NCBI GenBank assembly: GCA_950295325.1
Contig: OX485805.1
Span: forward strand, 29,253,501 to 29,317,500
Reading direction: 5' to 3'
DNA length: 64,000 nucleotides
Origin: Polytrichum commune
Taxonomy: Eukaryota > Streptophyta > Polytrichopsida > Polytrichales > Polytrichaceae
Shown: piece by piece, positions 46,284 through 56,374 of the stretch
How the letters are laid out: every line of letters begins with the position of its first letter
How positions within the stretch are numbered: position 1 is the stretch's first letter
Notes under the pieces: model-generated
What the model was told of the DNA's origin: nothing
The model's input: the letters and a program-made list of their open reading frames with translations, nothing else
The model's database searches: none
Translations under genes and position numbers: made by a program

Positions 46284-47429
46284 GTGGTTTTCTTGGTTGT
46301 CAGTCATTGTTACACGGCACATCCGTCCGTGCACCGTTGTCGGATTAATAATTTGCGGCGAATCATGTGTCATCCAGCTCCTCCCATCCTTGCACAACCT
46401 TTTGGTCGATCAAATGCATCGCCGCTCGTCGTGCCCTTGGCACAAGAAATTCCTCGCAAAAAACGGCGTTTCAACTGGGCCAATGTGTCTTCAAAGCCGT
46501 CATATGCGGGATGGGCAGCCTATTCCCCGCGACGCGCTCGTGCAAGAATATCAACACACAATGCTAGCCTTGGTGTTCAGCACGCCATTGTAGGGGATAC
46601 CAATTGCACCAAGACAAATACACATGTTGCACGTGTTGTGCATTGCGGCCCGCGGCCACTGCAATGTGATGGGCACACAATGGAGGCACACATTGGAGGC
46701 TTCCCACCCAGCATGTCCACGGATGTCAGGTCTGGATGCTTGGAACTCCCTCGGCAAGGACGTCCATTGCTGTTGGGTGAGGGGAGCGGGTGTGCCCAAA
46801 GTGATGTGCAGCCCATCCAAGGCTCGTTGGCACGTGTCAACGAGTCTGTCCAGCAAATATTGGAGGCCCCCTTGCTACAGCCGACATGTGCAAAAATTCT
46901 GGGTGTGCAAGCCGTTGCTCTATCTCCTGTGTTGGATGTCGAGGGGGGGAATGAATACAACAACGGAGGGGATTCCTCTGGGTCCCTACAAATGTTGGGA
47001 TCGCTACCACCTGCTTGCTTTGTAAAACAACTAGCTGTTGCACACGCACCATCGCCAGGGTTGCAAAGGAGTGGTTGCCCATCCCCCGAATTTGTTGCGC
47101 CCGATGGTTGTTGTGCACCTATACTCAGCCATGCACATGGGACATGCCCATGGGGTGGTGGAAACAATGCAGCATACCCTATGTGGGGGGAGTTCTACGG
47201 ATCTGCAAGCGGAGAATTAGTGGCAATCAGAATACCCTCCAAGAAACTTGTGGGTGTGAACCAGACTGTGCTGGCCACATGTGCGCAGACATGGGTGGTC
47301 GGACATGTTTTGGAAAACTACACTTGTTTGTCGTCTGGGAGAGACCTCTATGATGCGGACTTTGGGGATTCATATGGCCATCAAACCGTTCTTGTCGGTG
47401 ATTGTGAATTGATGTGCGACATAGAATAA
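46284..47429 (+). CDS. Large unidentified open frame in a GC-rich segment
   Basis: 381 codons without a stop, long for this AT-rich window. The 5' part is hydrophobic and may not be coding; MCHPAPPILAQPFGRSN (46365) is the next in-frame Met. A basic patch IPRKKRRFNWANVSS looks like a nuclear localisation signal; the rest is Ser/Gly/Cys-rich and ends CLSSGRDLYDADFGDSYG. I recognise no domain. Long frames also exist here on the minus strand (46577-47167), a warning that GC content alone may cause the openness. It lies 3 kb upstream of a Ptta/En/Spm gene on the same strand and could be a transposon protein. Confidence 0.35.
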   Translation: MVFLVVSHCYTAHPSVHRCRINNLRRIMCHPAPPILAQPFGRSNASPLVVPLAQEIPRKKRRFNWANVSSKPSYAGWAAYSPRRARARISTHNASLGVQHAIVGDTNCTKTNTHVARVVHCGPRPLQCDGHTMEAHIGGFPPSMSTDVRSGCLELPRQGRPLLLGEGSGCAQSDVQPIQGSLARVNESVQQILEAPLLQPTCAKILGVQAVALSPVLDVEGGNEYNNGGDSSGSLQMLGSLPPACFVKQLAVAHAPSPGLQRSGCPSPEFVAPDGCCAPILSHAHGTCPWGGGNNAAYPMWGEFYGSASGELVAIRIPSKKLVGVNQTVLATCAQTWVVGHVLENYTCLSSGRDLYDADFGDSYGHQTVLVGDCELMCDIE

Positions 47430-50400
47430 CCCCTTTTGGTCTTGGAAGCATTTTTGCACATTTTTTTTGGGTAATGATCCTGATGGTGATGGAATAGGTT
47501 TATTCAAATTATCAGCTTCGTTGACAACGACGTCCTCCTTGTAGTGATAGTGATTTCAAGAGTCTCAGATACAATGTGTCAAACGTCAGTGATTTACTCA
47601 CAGAACCACATTTAATTCCTCTTATGATGGACTTCAACCAGATGGTGGATGGTTGCAACACCTTGGATTAAATGCTAGCATTATGAACAAGCACTTTGTA
47701 TAATAGATGAAGTCTCCCTCAAGGACAAGGCTGGAATGTATCATGCATATCACTGTGCTTCTTGAACTGCATCAAAGTGATATACAAAACTTCCAAACAA
47801 TTTATCGTTGCATTAATACTCTTAACCTATTGGAATGAGGAAACATGTTCCAAATTAAAAAGCTTGATTTATGCTCACTCAAATAGGAAAACCAGTAAGT
47901 AACTGGACAATGGCACACTTAGATGATGATGAATCATAATGGTTATGCATACACGAATGTGTGACACTTGCTTCCCTCTTAAGTTTGAGTTTCCGATTGG
48001 AAGAATGAGATGGAAGCCTGGATGCTTCTCCATCATCATCTAAAAAAGAAACCCCGAAAATGGCATCATCTAACTTGTTGGTCTTGGAAACAGTAGGATG
48101 TCGACCAATTATGCCCAAAAACCTCCCGGGACACTGAATAGAATCAACAGGGAGGGCATGCACAGTAAAATCCACAGGGCAATCTTGAGTGCTAGGTGAC
48201 TTTTCCTCATCTAAGTTGGTGGTTGTCTGCGTGATTGAATAGACCTCCCCCAACATCCAAAACCTTGGTTTGAGAACTCAATTGGAACTGCCGAGGTCAA
48301 GTTAATTGTGTGCTTTCACAGAAGAACCTGTAGAGTAGTGCACCAGCTGTGAGCTCTATGGGTAACTTGACAGTACCGACGGTGTTAGCATGTGGGTCAA
48401 TGGACTTAGAAATTCAACAGTGTCAACCCCATTATGGAGTTTTTGTGACAGTGTATGTGTCTAAACTCACAGGTGTTATTAAGAATTCACTTTTGTTGAC
48501 GATAGGTCAGACTTTCCAATATATACTGTGCCACTAAGTCAGAATTGTCGTGGCTGGGATTGTTCGACTTCAATCACAGAACTCTGATATCTTGAAGACA
48601 CCTTTAAGGTTGGGCTCCTTTAAGGAAGTCAAATCCTATCTCAGAATGCAAGTGGCCTTCGTCAAATCTTGAGTCAGTGTTGGTAAACAACATCTATTGT
48701 TAAGTCAATTGTGATACATACCCTTCAGGGTTCAATATCTTTTCAATGTTAACTCAAGTGTTTAGCTAATAATTGATTGAACAGTTAGTTCAACTTTACA
48801 CTTGCTCAGTGTTAGAGTTATCCTTGAAGTCTCTAAAAGACTCATGGTTTGGTGAGGAGTTTTGGCCCACTTTTGACATTTTATATATGCCTGGGTTCTA
48901 CTACTACTACGCATTCAAAGAGTAACTGGGGTTTCTTACAAGTGTTGGTGCCCCTAATATGCTTGCTGTCCATAGCAATCTTCGCATTGAGATTGGTGTG
49001 TTGAGCCTGTCACTTTGTGCGTTCTCGAGGGAACTGCTTGGAATAGTCGCTCTCATCAAGAGTTTATTGCCTGGATAGTGCAGGAGAATCCTGTGCAGGT
49101 TTCCATTACATTCAATTGGAGGTGGTTCTGTCTTGGGTCAGAAATGAGGGAGTGATGCTCTGCGTGGGAAATTAATCTTGTGCAATGCTTATCCCAAACG
49201 CATTTGGGACTAAATTTTTGACAGCCTTGAGAAGAGACCCGGTTTCTTGACGAGGTTTTGTCTTGGTTGAAAGGTGAGTGCTCCTTTGACACTTCTTTAT
49301 GTGATGAATTTTTCTACTTTCAGTGTGCTCGGTAGTAGGCAGCCCAGCGAAGATTGATGTACCGGAAATGTCAAAAAAGTTGTTGTGAGGAGCAGAGGAT
49401 ACGATGTAACCATCCTTGATGGATTATGGAAAAAGATTTGTAAATTGAATTCGCCGAACAATTATAGCATTGTTGTAGAAGGCCATCCTGTGCCTTACAT
49501 GTCTTTGCTCTTTTGAGTGGCATTAGATTTGAATCACATGTTAATTTTTCCCGTGTCGTGGTCGTTTTGGTCAATGAGATTGTGGAGGTTTACGGTTTCA
49601 TCAATCAGGAGAGTCCTGTAAGATGTGCTTTCTTTGTATTTTTTGGAAAACACAGTTAATTACAATGTAGTAATGAACTTAGAACCAATATTCTCATCTC
49701 TCTGCACGGTGATCTACCAAAACAGTTTTGAGTTCTGTTGATCTGAAGGAATTTGGAAAAGTCTTTAAGGGAGGAATATTTTCAAGACCAATTTTGAACA
49801 ACATTGGAGTAGCAGCCTAGTCATAAAATTTCATTCTTTCTTGGCGATTATTGTCCAACACAGAGGTTGTGAGGTTGTGTATTTATTGAATTAATATGCT
49901 CCTTGGACGTGTCTTCACTCTTTTGAGTGGTATCAGGACTTGGTATCAGGTTGAGATTGCATGTATGAGTATTAAGTAAGGTTGTGTTTGTAGGACCCAT
50001 GGAAGTACACCAATTCATGTAATCAGTTGAAGGCATGGATGTATCGTTTATGGGTATGATACTGTGCATCTTGAAAACAATCAAGAAATCTAAAGGATGG
50101 GGTACTTGAGGTCATAGTGTTCAATCTCTACCTTGTCAATTTAAAACAATATGAAATGCTTATGGGTGTGCAAGAGTTTTTCAAGTCCTACACTTTTGTC
50201 AAGAAATTTTTTCTTGTCCCTATAAACCTAATTTCTCAGTAGTTCAGCTCGTCAAAATCATTGGTGACAATCATTCTCAAAATTAAACAGTGTCATCATT
50301 CTTCCTAACGGGTTGTTAGGAGGTTAACCATGGAAAAGTAATGATGCAGAACATGAAGAAAGTGGTGCAATGTATCATTGGTTGTGATTACTATGATGCA

Positions 50401-50535
50401 CAAGTTTGTTGCTGCAATTACTAGGTCTATCATAAATCAAGTTGGATTCTCTTAGCTGTCTGCACATTTGGATATGCGAACCTTGGAATTATTTATGATC
50501 AAATGAGTTTCTTTTGACATTTACACTTGTTGATG
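47430..50535. other. Mostly non-coding DNA between transposon frames
   Basis: AT-rich with many short direct words (AAGTGAT, TTTGAG) and no transposon ends that I can see. Only the minus-strand frame at 47879-48256 looks protein-like (separate entry). Confidence 0.4.
47879..48256 (-). CDS. Hypothetical 125-aa frame
   Basis: MLGEVYSITQTTTNLDEEKS opens a frame with balanced composition, including CPGRFLGIIGRHPTVSKTNK and a basic NRKLKLKREASV patch. No family is recognised. It may be an exon or exon relic; no flanking exon is evident. Confidence 0.3.
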   Translation of the reverse strand: MLGEVYSITQTTTNLDEEKSPSTQDCPVDFTVHALPVDSIQCPGRFLGIIGRHPTVSKTNKLDDAIFGVSFLDDDGEASRLPSHSSNRKLKLKREASVTHSCMHNHYDSSSSKCAIVQLLTGFPI

Positions 50536-50538
50536 CAG

Positions 50539-53473
50539 CTTCTATCGATCCGTACCTACATCAACTATTTGTTCATTTCATGGCGGAGGCAGTAGATACT
50601 CCAGTGGAGGACATCCAAAAACCTCGCATTCTTGAAGCGGAAGAGATACACTTAGATGGGGTTGGCAGCACCACGACAACCCACCTTGCAGAGCCAGCAG
50701 ATGGTCGCAACATGACGTTGCCACTGCACAGGCGTAGTGTGGAGGGGGGAGGAAGATGGGCGGAGCCGCGACACCCCCAAATCCACCCTTCGCATACAAG
50801 ATGGCCGCCAGCTGCACAGTGGAACGAGGAGGACAACGACTATGTTGAAGACGGCTATGTCGCTGGGGCTCGCACACAGAATTGGCGAGACGTCCCTTTC
50901 AACACACCGCATTGGCACGACGATGTTGTGCCATACAATTTTGGGCGTGGTCGAGGGTGGGGAGGCAGGGCATCCATTCCAAGGTCCAACGTGCCGTGGT
51001 TGCGATACCCTCGAGACCGCGGCCCCATAATGGACGACGTCTATATCGATCGAGACGGCTATGAACTCCAACACCCGCCTCGGCGGAGTATGTATCAAGA
51101 GGGCGATCATCGCGGCTATGGCGGCGCGCCACTTCGGTATGTAGACAACCCACCTATTGTCGACGCCGCTCCCCCCTTGATGCCTCCATCTGCAAGCACT
51201 CATCAAGCATATCATATGGCTTCAACGGGGCTGTTGCTAGCACTGGCCCAAGGTAAGGAACGGCAACCCCCCTCCACATCAAATGTTGTTGAGGACGTCC
51301 ACAGCATCGAATCTTTCAATTTAGAGTCTTCCGAAACGAAGAGCACTCTAAATGCAGAGGATACTGCGCAACCAGCATTGACGCACAAGAAGGGGCGCCG
51401 CAATGTGCAGATTATATATAAAAGGGAAGAATCCGATAGGATGACACAGGGACAAAATCCGTTTAGGATAGAGTGTAATAGCGCTGGCAGACCAATTGAA
51501 TGTGGTAGAGCCGGATCCAGGTTCTTAGAGGTCTTCAGAGCGTTTTGCATCGAATATTTGGATGTGTCCATCATAAAGGTGCAAGATTAGAACATGGAGG
51601 ACTTTGCTAGACTGCGAGAGGAGGTGGAATCAGAGTTTGAGTTCATTGGACACCCTCTCTCGGATGAAGGATTCAAGAAAACGGTGTCCAGGTGTATGAA
51701 GATGGAGCGTTCCCGTTTGCACAGACTGTACATGACACGACCCGATCGTGAGTGCCCTCCCAAAGAGCAACCGGATGTGTGGGACAAGCTGAAGGCGTAT
51801 TGGAGTTCACCGGAATTTGCGAAGGTGGGATCCGCAGCAACACAAACCGCAACACATTCCGAGGATATGCTGGTAACCACTGCATCCTACTTCGTTATTG
51901 GTTCCGATACTGGACATGGCCAATTCACAAACCAACTCAAGGTCAACAACTTTGCTATGAACACCTACCTTTGACTTCTGTGCTCAACGGGTAAGTATCG
52001 TTTCTTATTGCTGACAACATTGTTCATTGTTTGCAGCATGTCACCGCAAGCGTGGGCACGCGTCTTGAAGCATTGGAAGGCAAGTTGTCGGAGTTGTCGG
52101 AGTGCAGACCCTCTCGACAAGATTCTCGGAATTGGCAATGTTGAACTCCAATGTAAGAGCGCTGACGGACGTGATGGTTTGCAATTTGAAACATTATGAA
52201 GAGATGAAGCAACAGGAATTGAAGGTGGATGCAGAAAAGATCCCTGCAACGGACACGAGCATCGGCAAGACAATCCATATTCCTCCTCCTCCATCAACCA
52301 CCGAACCGGAAGGCGCGGAGCGCACTTGCTATTACACGCTAGTGTACTCCGGACAACAGAGCAAAGACGTGGTGAGAGCACCCAATCCCCCGCGTTTGGT
52401 CCTCAACGCAGAGGGTCCAGTGTCGGACAATGTGCACTCGCCGTCCGCAAACGTGGAGGCAACACCTGCGGATGAAGGAGCGGGGGGATCCACGTCACCC
52501 GGCTCGGACTGCGCCTTGATCTCGCCTCCGGCCAAGGCCCTTAAAACTGCGGCAACATCGAGGAAGAGACCAGCCTCAAACGCACGGGAAAAGACGATCG
52601 TGAAGGCCAAGGCAGTGGGCGCCAACACTAAGGATTTGGCCGAAGCCGGCACGACACTGACTGTTCCACCCTCAAAGAAGGTAAGTAACAACAACATTGT
52701 ATTCGTTAACATGAATAGGCGGCAAGTATGAAACGGGTAATACAATATTTGCATGCGTGCAGAACAACCACCCAAATGTGGTCACCACCATATGTCGGCA
52801 ACTCAGAGTCCCGAGAATGTCCATGGGCGGAGTGGGGATAGCGTTGTTTATGAAGGTCAGGGCTGACTTGAATTTATTTTTGTCACTTAGTGCAACGCAT
52901 TTTTTTAAATTGCGAGTAATATGTGTTGGCCTTCTGACGTGCATATGCAGAATGCCGGAGGAGAGAAAGGAAAGGGCAGCAACAGAACATCAGCATGACA
53001 GTCTAAACCCGAATGGGATTTAGACCGAAACAAGACGAAGCCACCTCCGAAAAAGACTCCATATGTAAGAATCGCGACTCCCACGGGATACCTAAACCTT
53101 GAACTTCGTCCGGAAGCTGTACTTATGTGAAAGTTCCAGTCGAGTTAACCGGTGACTGTGCTTTCATTTTTTGTGCGCCCAGGGAGCATGGGCAAAAGGG
53201 GAGTTGGTGGATTTATTCCACCCTGACGAGTCGGTAAAAAAAGTTGTTGAATATTGCAGTGTCTCCGGCCATGCCGGAGAACCATTCCATGGCATGAGCA
53301 TTGCACCAGGAATGTTCAAGGTCAATGTGGGCCGGATTTTGGTTGAGGATTGCCCGTTGTTTGTGACCGTCGAGGACGACATGCCTCCACAGCTCACACT
53401 TTTGAATGTCAAGCGCGGCATGACGGTGTGGCCGAGAGCCTATCTACGTCCGTACGAGCCAAGCTCGGAATGA
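50539..53473 (+). pseudogene. Ptta/En/Spm transposase-24 plus DUF8039 gene, decayed
   Basis: After acceptor TTGATGCAG|CT (50539) a frame of about 350 codons is Pro/Arg/Asp-rich, then gives NPFRIECNSAGRPIECG and, past a TAG (51588), KMERSRLHRLYMTRPDRECP and DVWDKLKAYWSSPEFAKV, the plant Transposase_24 pattern (x-W-x2-L-x2-YW-x-SP-x-F). The frame shifts near 51830. Further exons follow: about 52037-52680 (coiled coil, then Ala/Lys-rich), 52763-52855, 52951-53064 and 53183-53473, each with GT-AG borders. The last encodes DUF8039-like text (SVSGHAGEPFHGMSIAPG ... MTVWPRAYL). A shift near 52100 and a TGA (about 52996) add to the damage. In En/Spm such proteins bind the subterminal repeats; here it is probably inactive. 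The 46-bp gap at 51991-52036 is short for an intron. Confidence 0.7.
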
Positions 53474-54242
53474 ATAATGTGGGCATTATAGTTTTGAGGA
53501 AGTTGCATTCGCAGATGCACAAGTATAACCATGTACGAGGCGTTCATGTTGGACACATAAACTTGGCAATAAAATGTATTTTTATGTTTTGTTTGTTTGT
53601 TATTTGAAGTTTGTTGGTTATGTGTCGTGAAGGTTTTGTGTGATTGAGGGCAGGTAGTACATACAGATGGCAAACAACAATTCCTAAATACTTCCATGGT
53701 GTTGTATATGTATACAAGAGAGATTTGCAAATATCACGTTAACAGGTTGGGCCTCTTTTTCACTAAAGCTTCTTGCTTGTCTACATGGCCATGTTGTAAG
53801 TTGAGCTCATCTGTTAACCCTGGATTACAGTTTCTTTTGAGATCTTGTTAGATAGTGTGTAGGGTTGTCCTGCCTTTGGTGTTGCCTACTTCCTCCATTC
53901 GAAATTAACAGATTGCTATTCTACGATGGATCCAAGCTTGTGGCCATTCAAAGCTCACACAACTGCAGCAACATTTTTGGCAACACTGAAGGCATTGAAA
54001 TCCTTGCAGATATTACAAGTTTGTCTTCTTCAATACTTTGATCTTATCAAGCCACAACACAAGGTTTTGCTAGAGAATAAAAGAAGGGAGTCTGGGAAAT
54101 TGGACTACTTAGAAGGAAAATTTAAAGACGGAGTAGATTTGCTGTCGGATTTGGATAATTATACTCCAATTTGTATGTCTTTTTTACCACATTATGCAAA
54201 TTGAAAGATGCTAGTCTAAAGGTCACAGTGATGTGAGTGCAG
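53474..54242. other. Transition from transposon gene to host-gene fragments
   Basis: A plus-strand frame at 53926-54204 (LKALKSLQILQV, then EGKFKDGVDLLSDLDN) may be diverged exon sequence of the TTLL12-like fragment that follows, but I cannot align it. No transposon terminus was identified. Confidence 0.35.
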
Positions 54243-54799
54243 GTAGACAATTTGTGGAGGGATTGTACTCCTGCAAGCATTGTAGAAGCATTACCAAATC
54301 TCAAGCAGTTGAATGGGCTGTCTGTAAGCAAGATCTTGGAAGAAGGGCATGAAAATGTGAAAGGCAATTTGAGACCATGACTTCCTGTAGTATCAAAAGA
54401 CAGCTCTCTTGTTGAGAGAGTGATGGGTGCAATGTGGCAATACATTTTGACTTACAGATTGGCAGATGAAGAGAAGCTAGATGACTCTCCTGTCTGGTAA
54501 TGTTGTGTTCTCAAAGTACGTGGTTTAGGGTTTCTGGATTATGTTTGAATCTTCATGTCCTGAATATTTTGTGATTAACTATTTTAAGAAATTGGTACGT
54601 ACTATCAGATATAGTTTCTGAGTACTATTCTCCAAAAATCACTCCTAACGAGTCCATAATGCCTCAAGGGACTTACCTCACTTTTTAAAATCATGGCAAT
54701 TCTCTCAGGTATGTGATGGATGAATTGGGCTCAGCACTCCGCCACAGTGATACACCCAATTTCCGAGTTGCTCCTTTCATGTACTTACCTAAAAAGTTG
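54243..54799 (+). pseudogene. TTLL12: TTLL12-like gene fragment (two exons)
   Basis: Exon 54243-54496 gives VDNLWRDCTPASIVEALPNL and VMGAMWQYILTYRLADEEKL. It splices (CTG|GTAATG...CTCAG|G) in phase to 54709-54799, giving WYVMDELGSALRHSDTPNFR and VAPFMYLPKKL. This is the segment between the leucine-rich N-terminal region and the tubulin-tyrosine-ligase domain of plant TTLL12 proteins, including the signature Y-V-M-D-E-x-G-S-A-L-R-H. A TGA (54378-54380) where Arg or Leu is expected breaks the frame, and the ligase domain does not follow. It is a truncated genomic fragment that keeps its intron. Confidence 0.75.
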
Positions 54800-54974
54800 T
54801 TCCGGTGTTATGTAATTGACCCCTTTATTTTTTATTTGTTTTGTCATGTGGTTTTCAAACTGGGAGCTGAATTGAGTGGGATATGGTTCAGGATTTAGGA
54901 TTCAGGGATCACAAACATGTGCACTGCGGCCTAAAAAGCAGAGAAGTTATTTTTAGGGTTTTTTGAGCTGGATG

Positions 54975-55325
54975 GATTTGCAGAAGATTTGAAGCTTTTG
55001 TCCTGAAATTCGGGAATTCTCAAGGTTTTGGTTGAATGGAATTGCATGATGATTGAGCTCCAAGAACTGATGTCCCACATATAATGCAGAGCATTGTAGA
55101 AGGATTGAAGCTTTTGTCTCGTAATTTGGGACTTCTCATGGTTTTGGTTGGATGGAGTTGCATGATGAATGAGCTTTAAGAACTGATGTCCCACATTTGA
55201 TGCGGAGCGTGGCAGAAGATATGCAGCTTTTGTCTTGAAATTTGTGACTTCTCATGGTTTTGGCTGGATGGAATTGCATGATGGTTGAGCTCCGAGAACT
55301 GATGTCCCACATTTTTGATGCAGAG
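54975..55325 (+). repeat. 116-bp tandem repeat, three copies
   Basis: GAAGCTTTTGTC recurs at 54991, 55107 and 55223, followed in each unit by GAATTC/GACTTCTCA, GGTTTTGG, GAATTGCATGATG and AACTGATGTCCCACAT. It lies between the TTLL12-like and hydrolase fragments. The third copy runs into the acceptor-like TTTTTGATGCAG before the hydrolase exon. Confidence 0.8.
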
Positions 55326-56369
55326 CGTGGACGAGCCTCAAATGGACACAGGTGGACAGCAACCAAAATCAGCTCCAATTTCAATTCACCTGAGTATGGC
55401 ATCAAAAACTCAGACGTGGAACGTTCAGGATGCACATGGGAGTTGAGGGCCAAGGGAGGAATGGACATTGTTGAGGTCGGACTTTTAACCGAAGAAGAAG
55501 AAATTGCTGCTGCTCAACACCCTGAGGAAATCCTTCCAAGGGAAACTCGGCTGAAGGGAATTCGGGGAGTTGATAATTGTAATGGCGTACCAATCTCCAG
55601 TCAAATATGGGAATGGCGGCATAGATGGCATGTCCACTATGAAAAAGCAGGCATATACATCACCCACCTATTTCTTGCATTGTGAGTGTCTGGTTTTCAT
55701 TTTTCTCCTTTGTCTTGCTCTCCTGGCTTTTGATGTGCTCCTTTACAGCAACAATTTCTACTATCAATTTGGAATTATTGTATGAGTTTCTTGGCTCAAA
55801 CACCTAAATTGATTTGATTTATTGGTCTCAGCACCCCAGTAAGGTTGCACTCAATGGCATCCTGACAGAACTTCAATTAACTCCATGCAGTACTTCTATG
55901 TGGTTTCTCATTCTAGTATGTTATTTCTTTGACTTGAAGTAGAAGAACAATTGTGCAGCTTGTGTCACTGTTATTTCAGCTGTGAAAGAGGGGAAGCTTT
56001 GTTTACTAGTGATGGCTTGTTCTTCCCCCTTTTGTGCACTTTTTTTAGTATGTGGATTGGTCAATTTTGCAAAGTGATCCTCATCAAATTTCACTCATAT
56101 GTTTGCAATCCTGTTGATTGTCAGATATGTCAAACATGTCAAGCAACAGAAAACATATCAAGGATGCATTGAGGTCTCTATTGTTGTGTTCATACTTTTC
56201 TGTACTCTGAAGGCTATATTTGTGGCAGGTCAGGAGAACAACAACGCACCTGCACTGCTACTCCTTCCAGGGTTTGGAGTTGGGTCTTTCCACTATGACC
56301 AACAGCTTCGAGAACTTGGGCAGGAGTATCGTGTGTGGGCCATGGATTTTTTGGGCCAGGGAAATTCTT
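55324..56369 (+). pseudogene. Pheophytinase-like alpha/beta hydrolase fragment (two exons)
   Basis: Exon 55324-55650 ends QIWEWRHRWHVHYEKAG and exon 56229-56369 encodes NNAPALLLLPGFGVGSFHYD then YRVWAMDFLGQGNS. This is the N-terminal core of chloroplast pheophytinase (PPH) type hydrolases, ending at the oxyanion-side GQG motif. The junction AAAGCAG|GC...GGCAG|GT keeps phase but uses GC instead of GT at the donor. A normal donor (CTT|GTAAGA) closes the second exon, yet no later exon (nucleophile Ser, Asp, His) is found in the next 2.8 kb. An intact gene would dephytylate pheophytin in chlorophyll breakdown; this fragment cannot. Confidence 0.7.
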
Positions 56370-56374
56370 GTAAG

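Noticed and set aside
46577-47167. 196-codon minus-strand frame
   Set aside because: It overlaps the longer plus-strand frame, is Pro/Ser/Cys-rich without a domain, and is probably compositional.
50573-51215. Minus-strand frames of 87-187 codons
   Set aside because: Antisense to the Transposase_24 gene in a GC-rich stretch.
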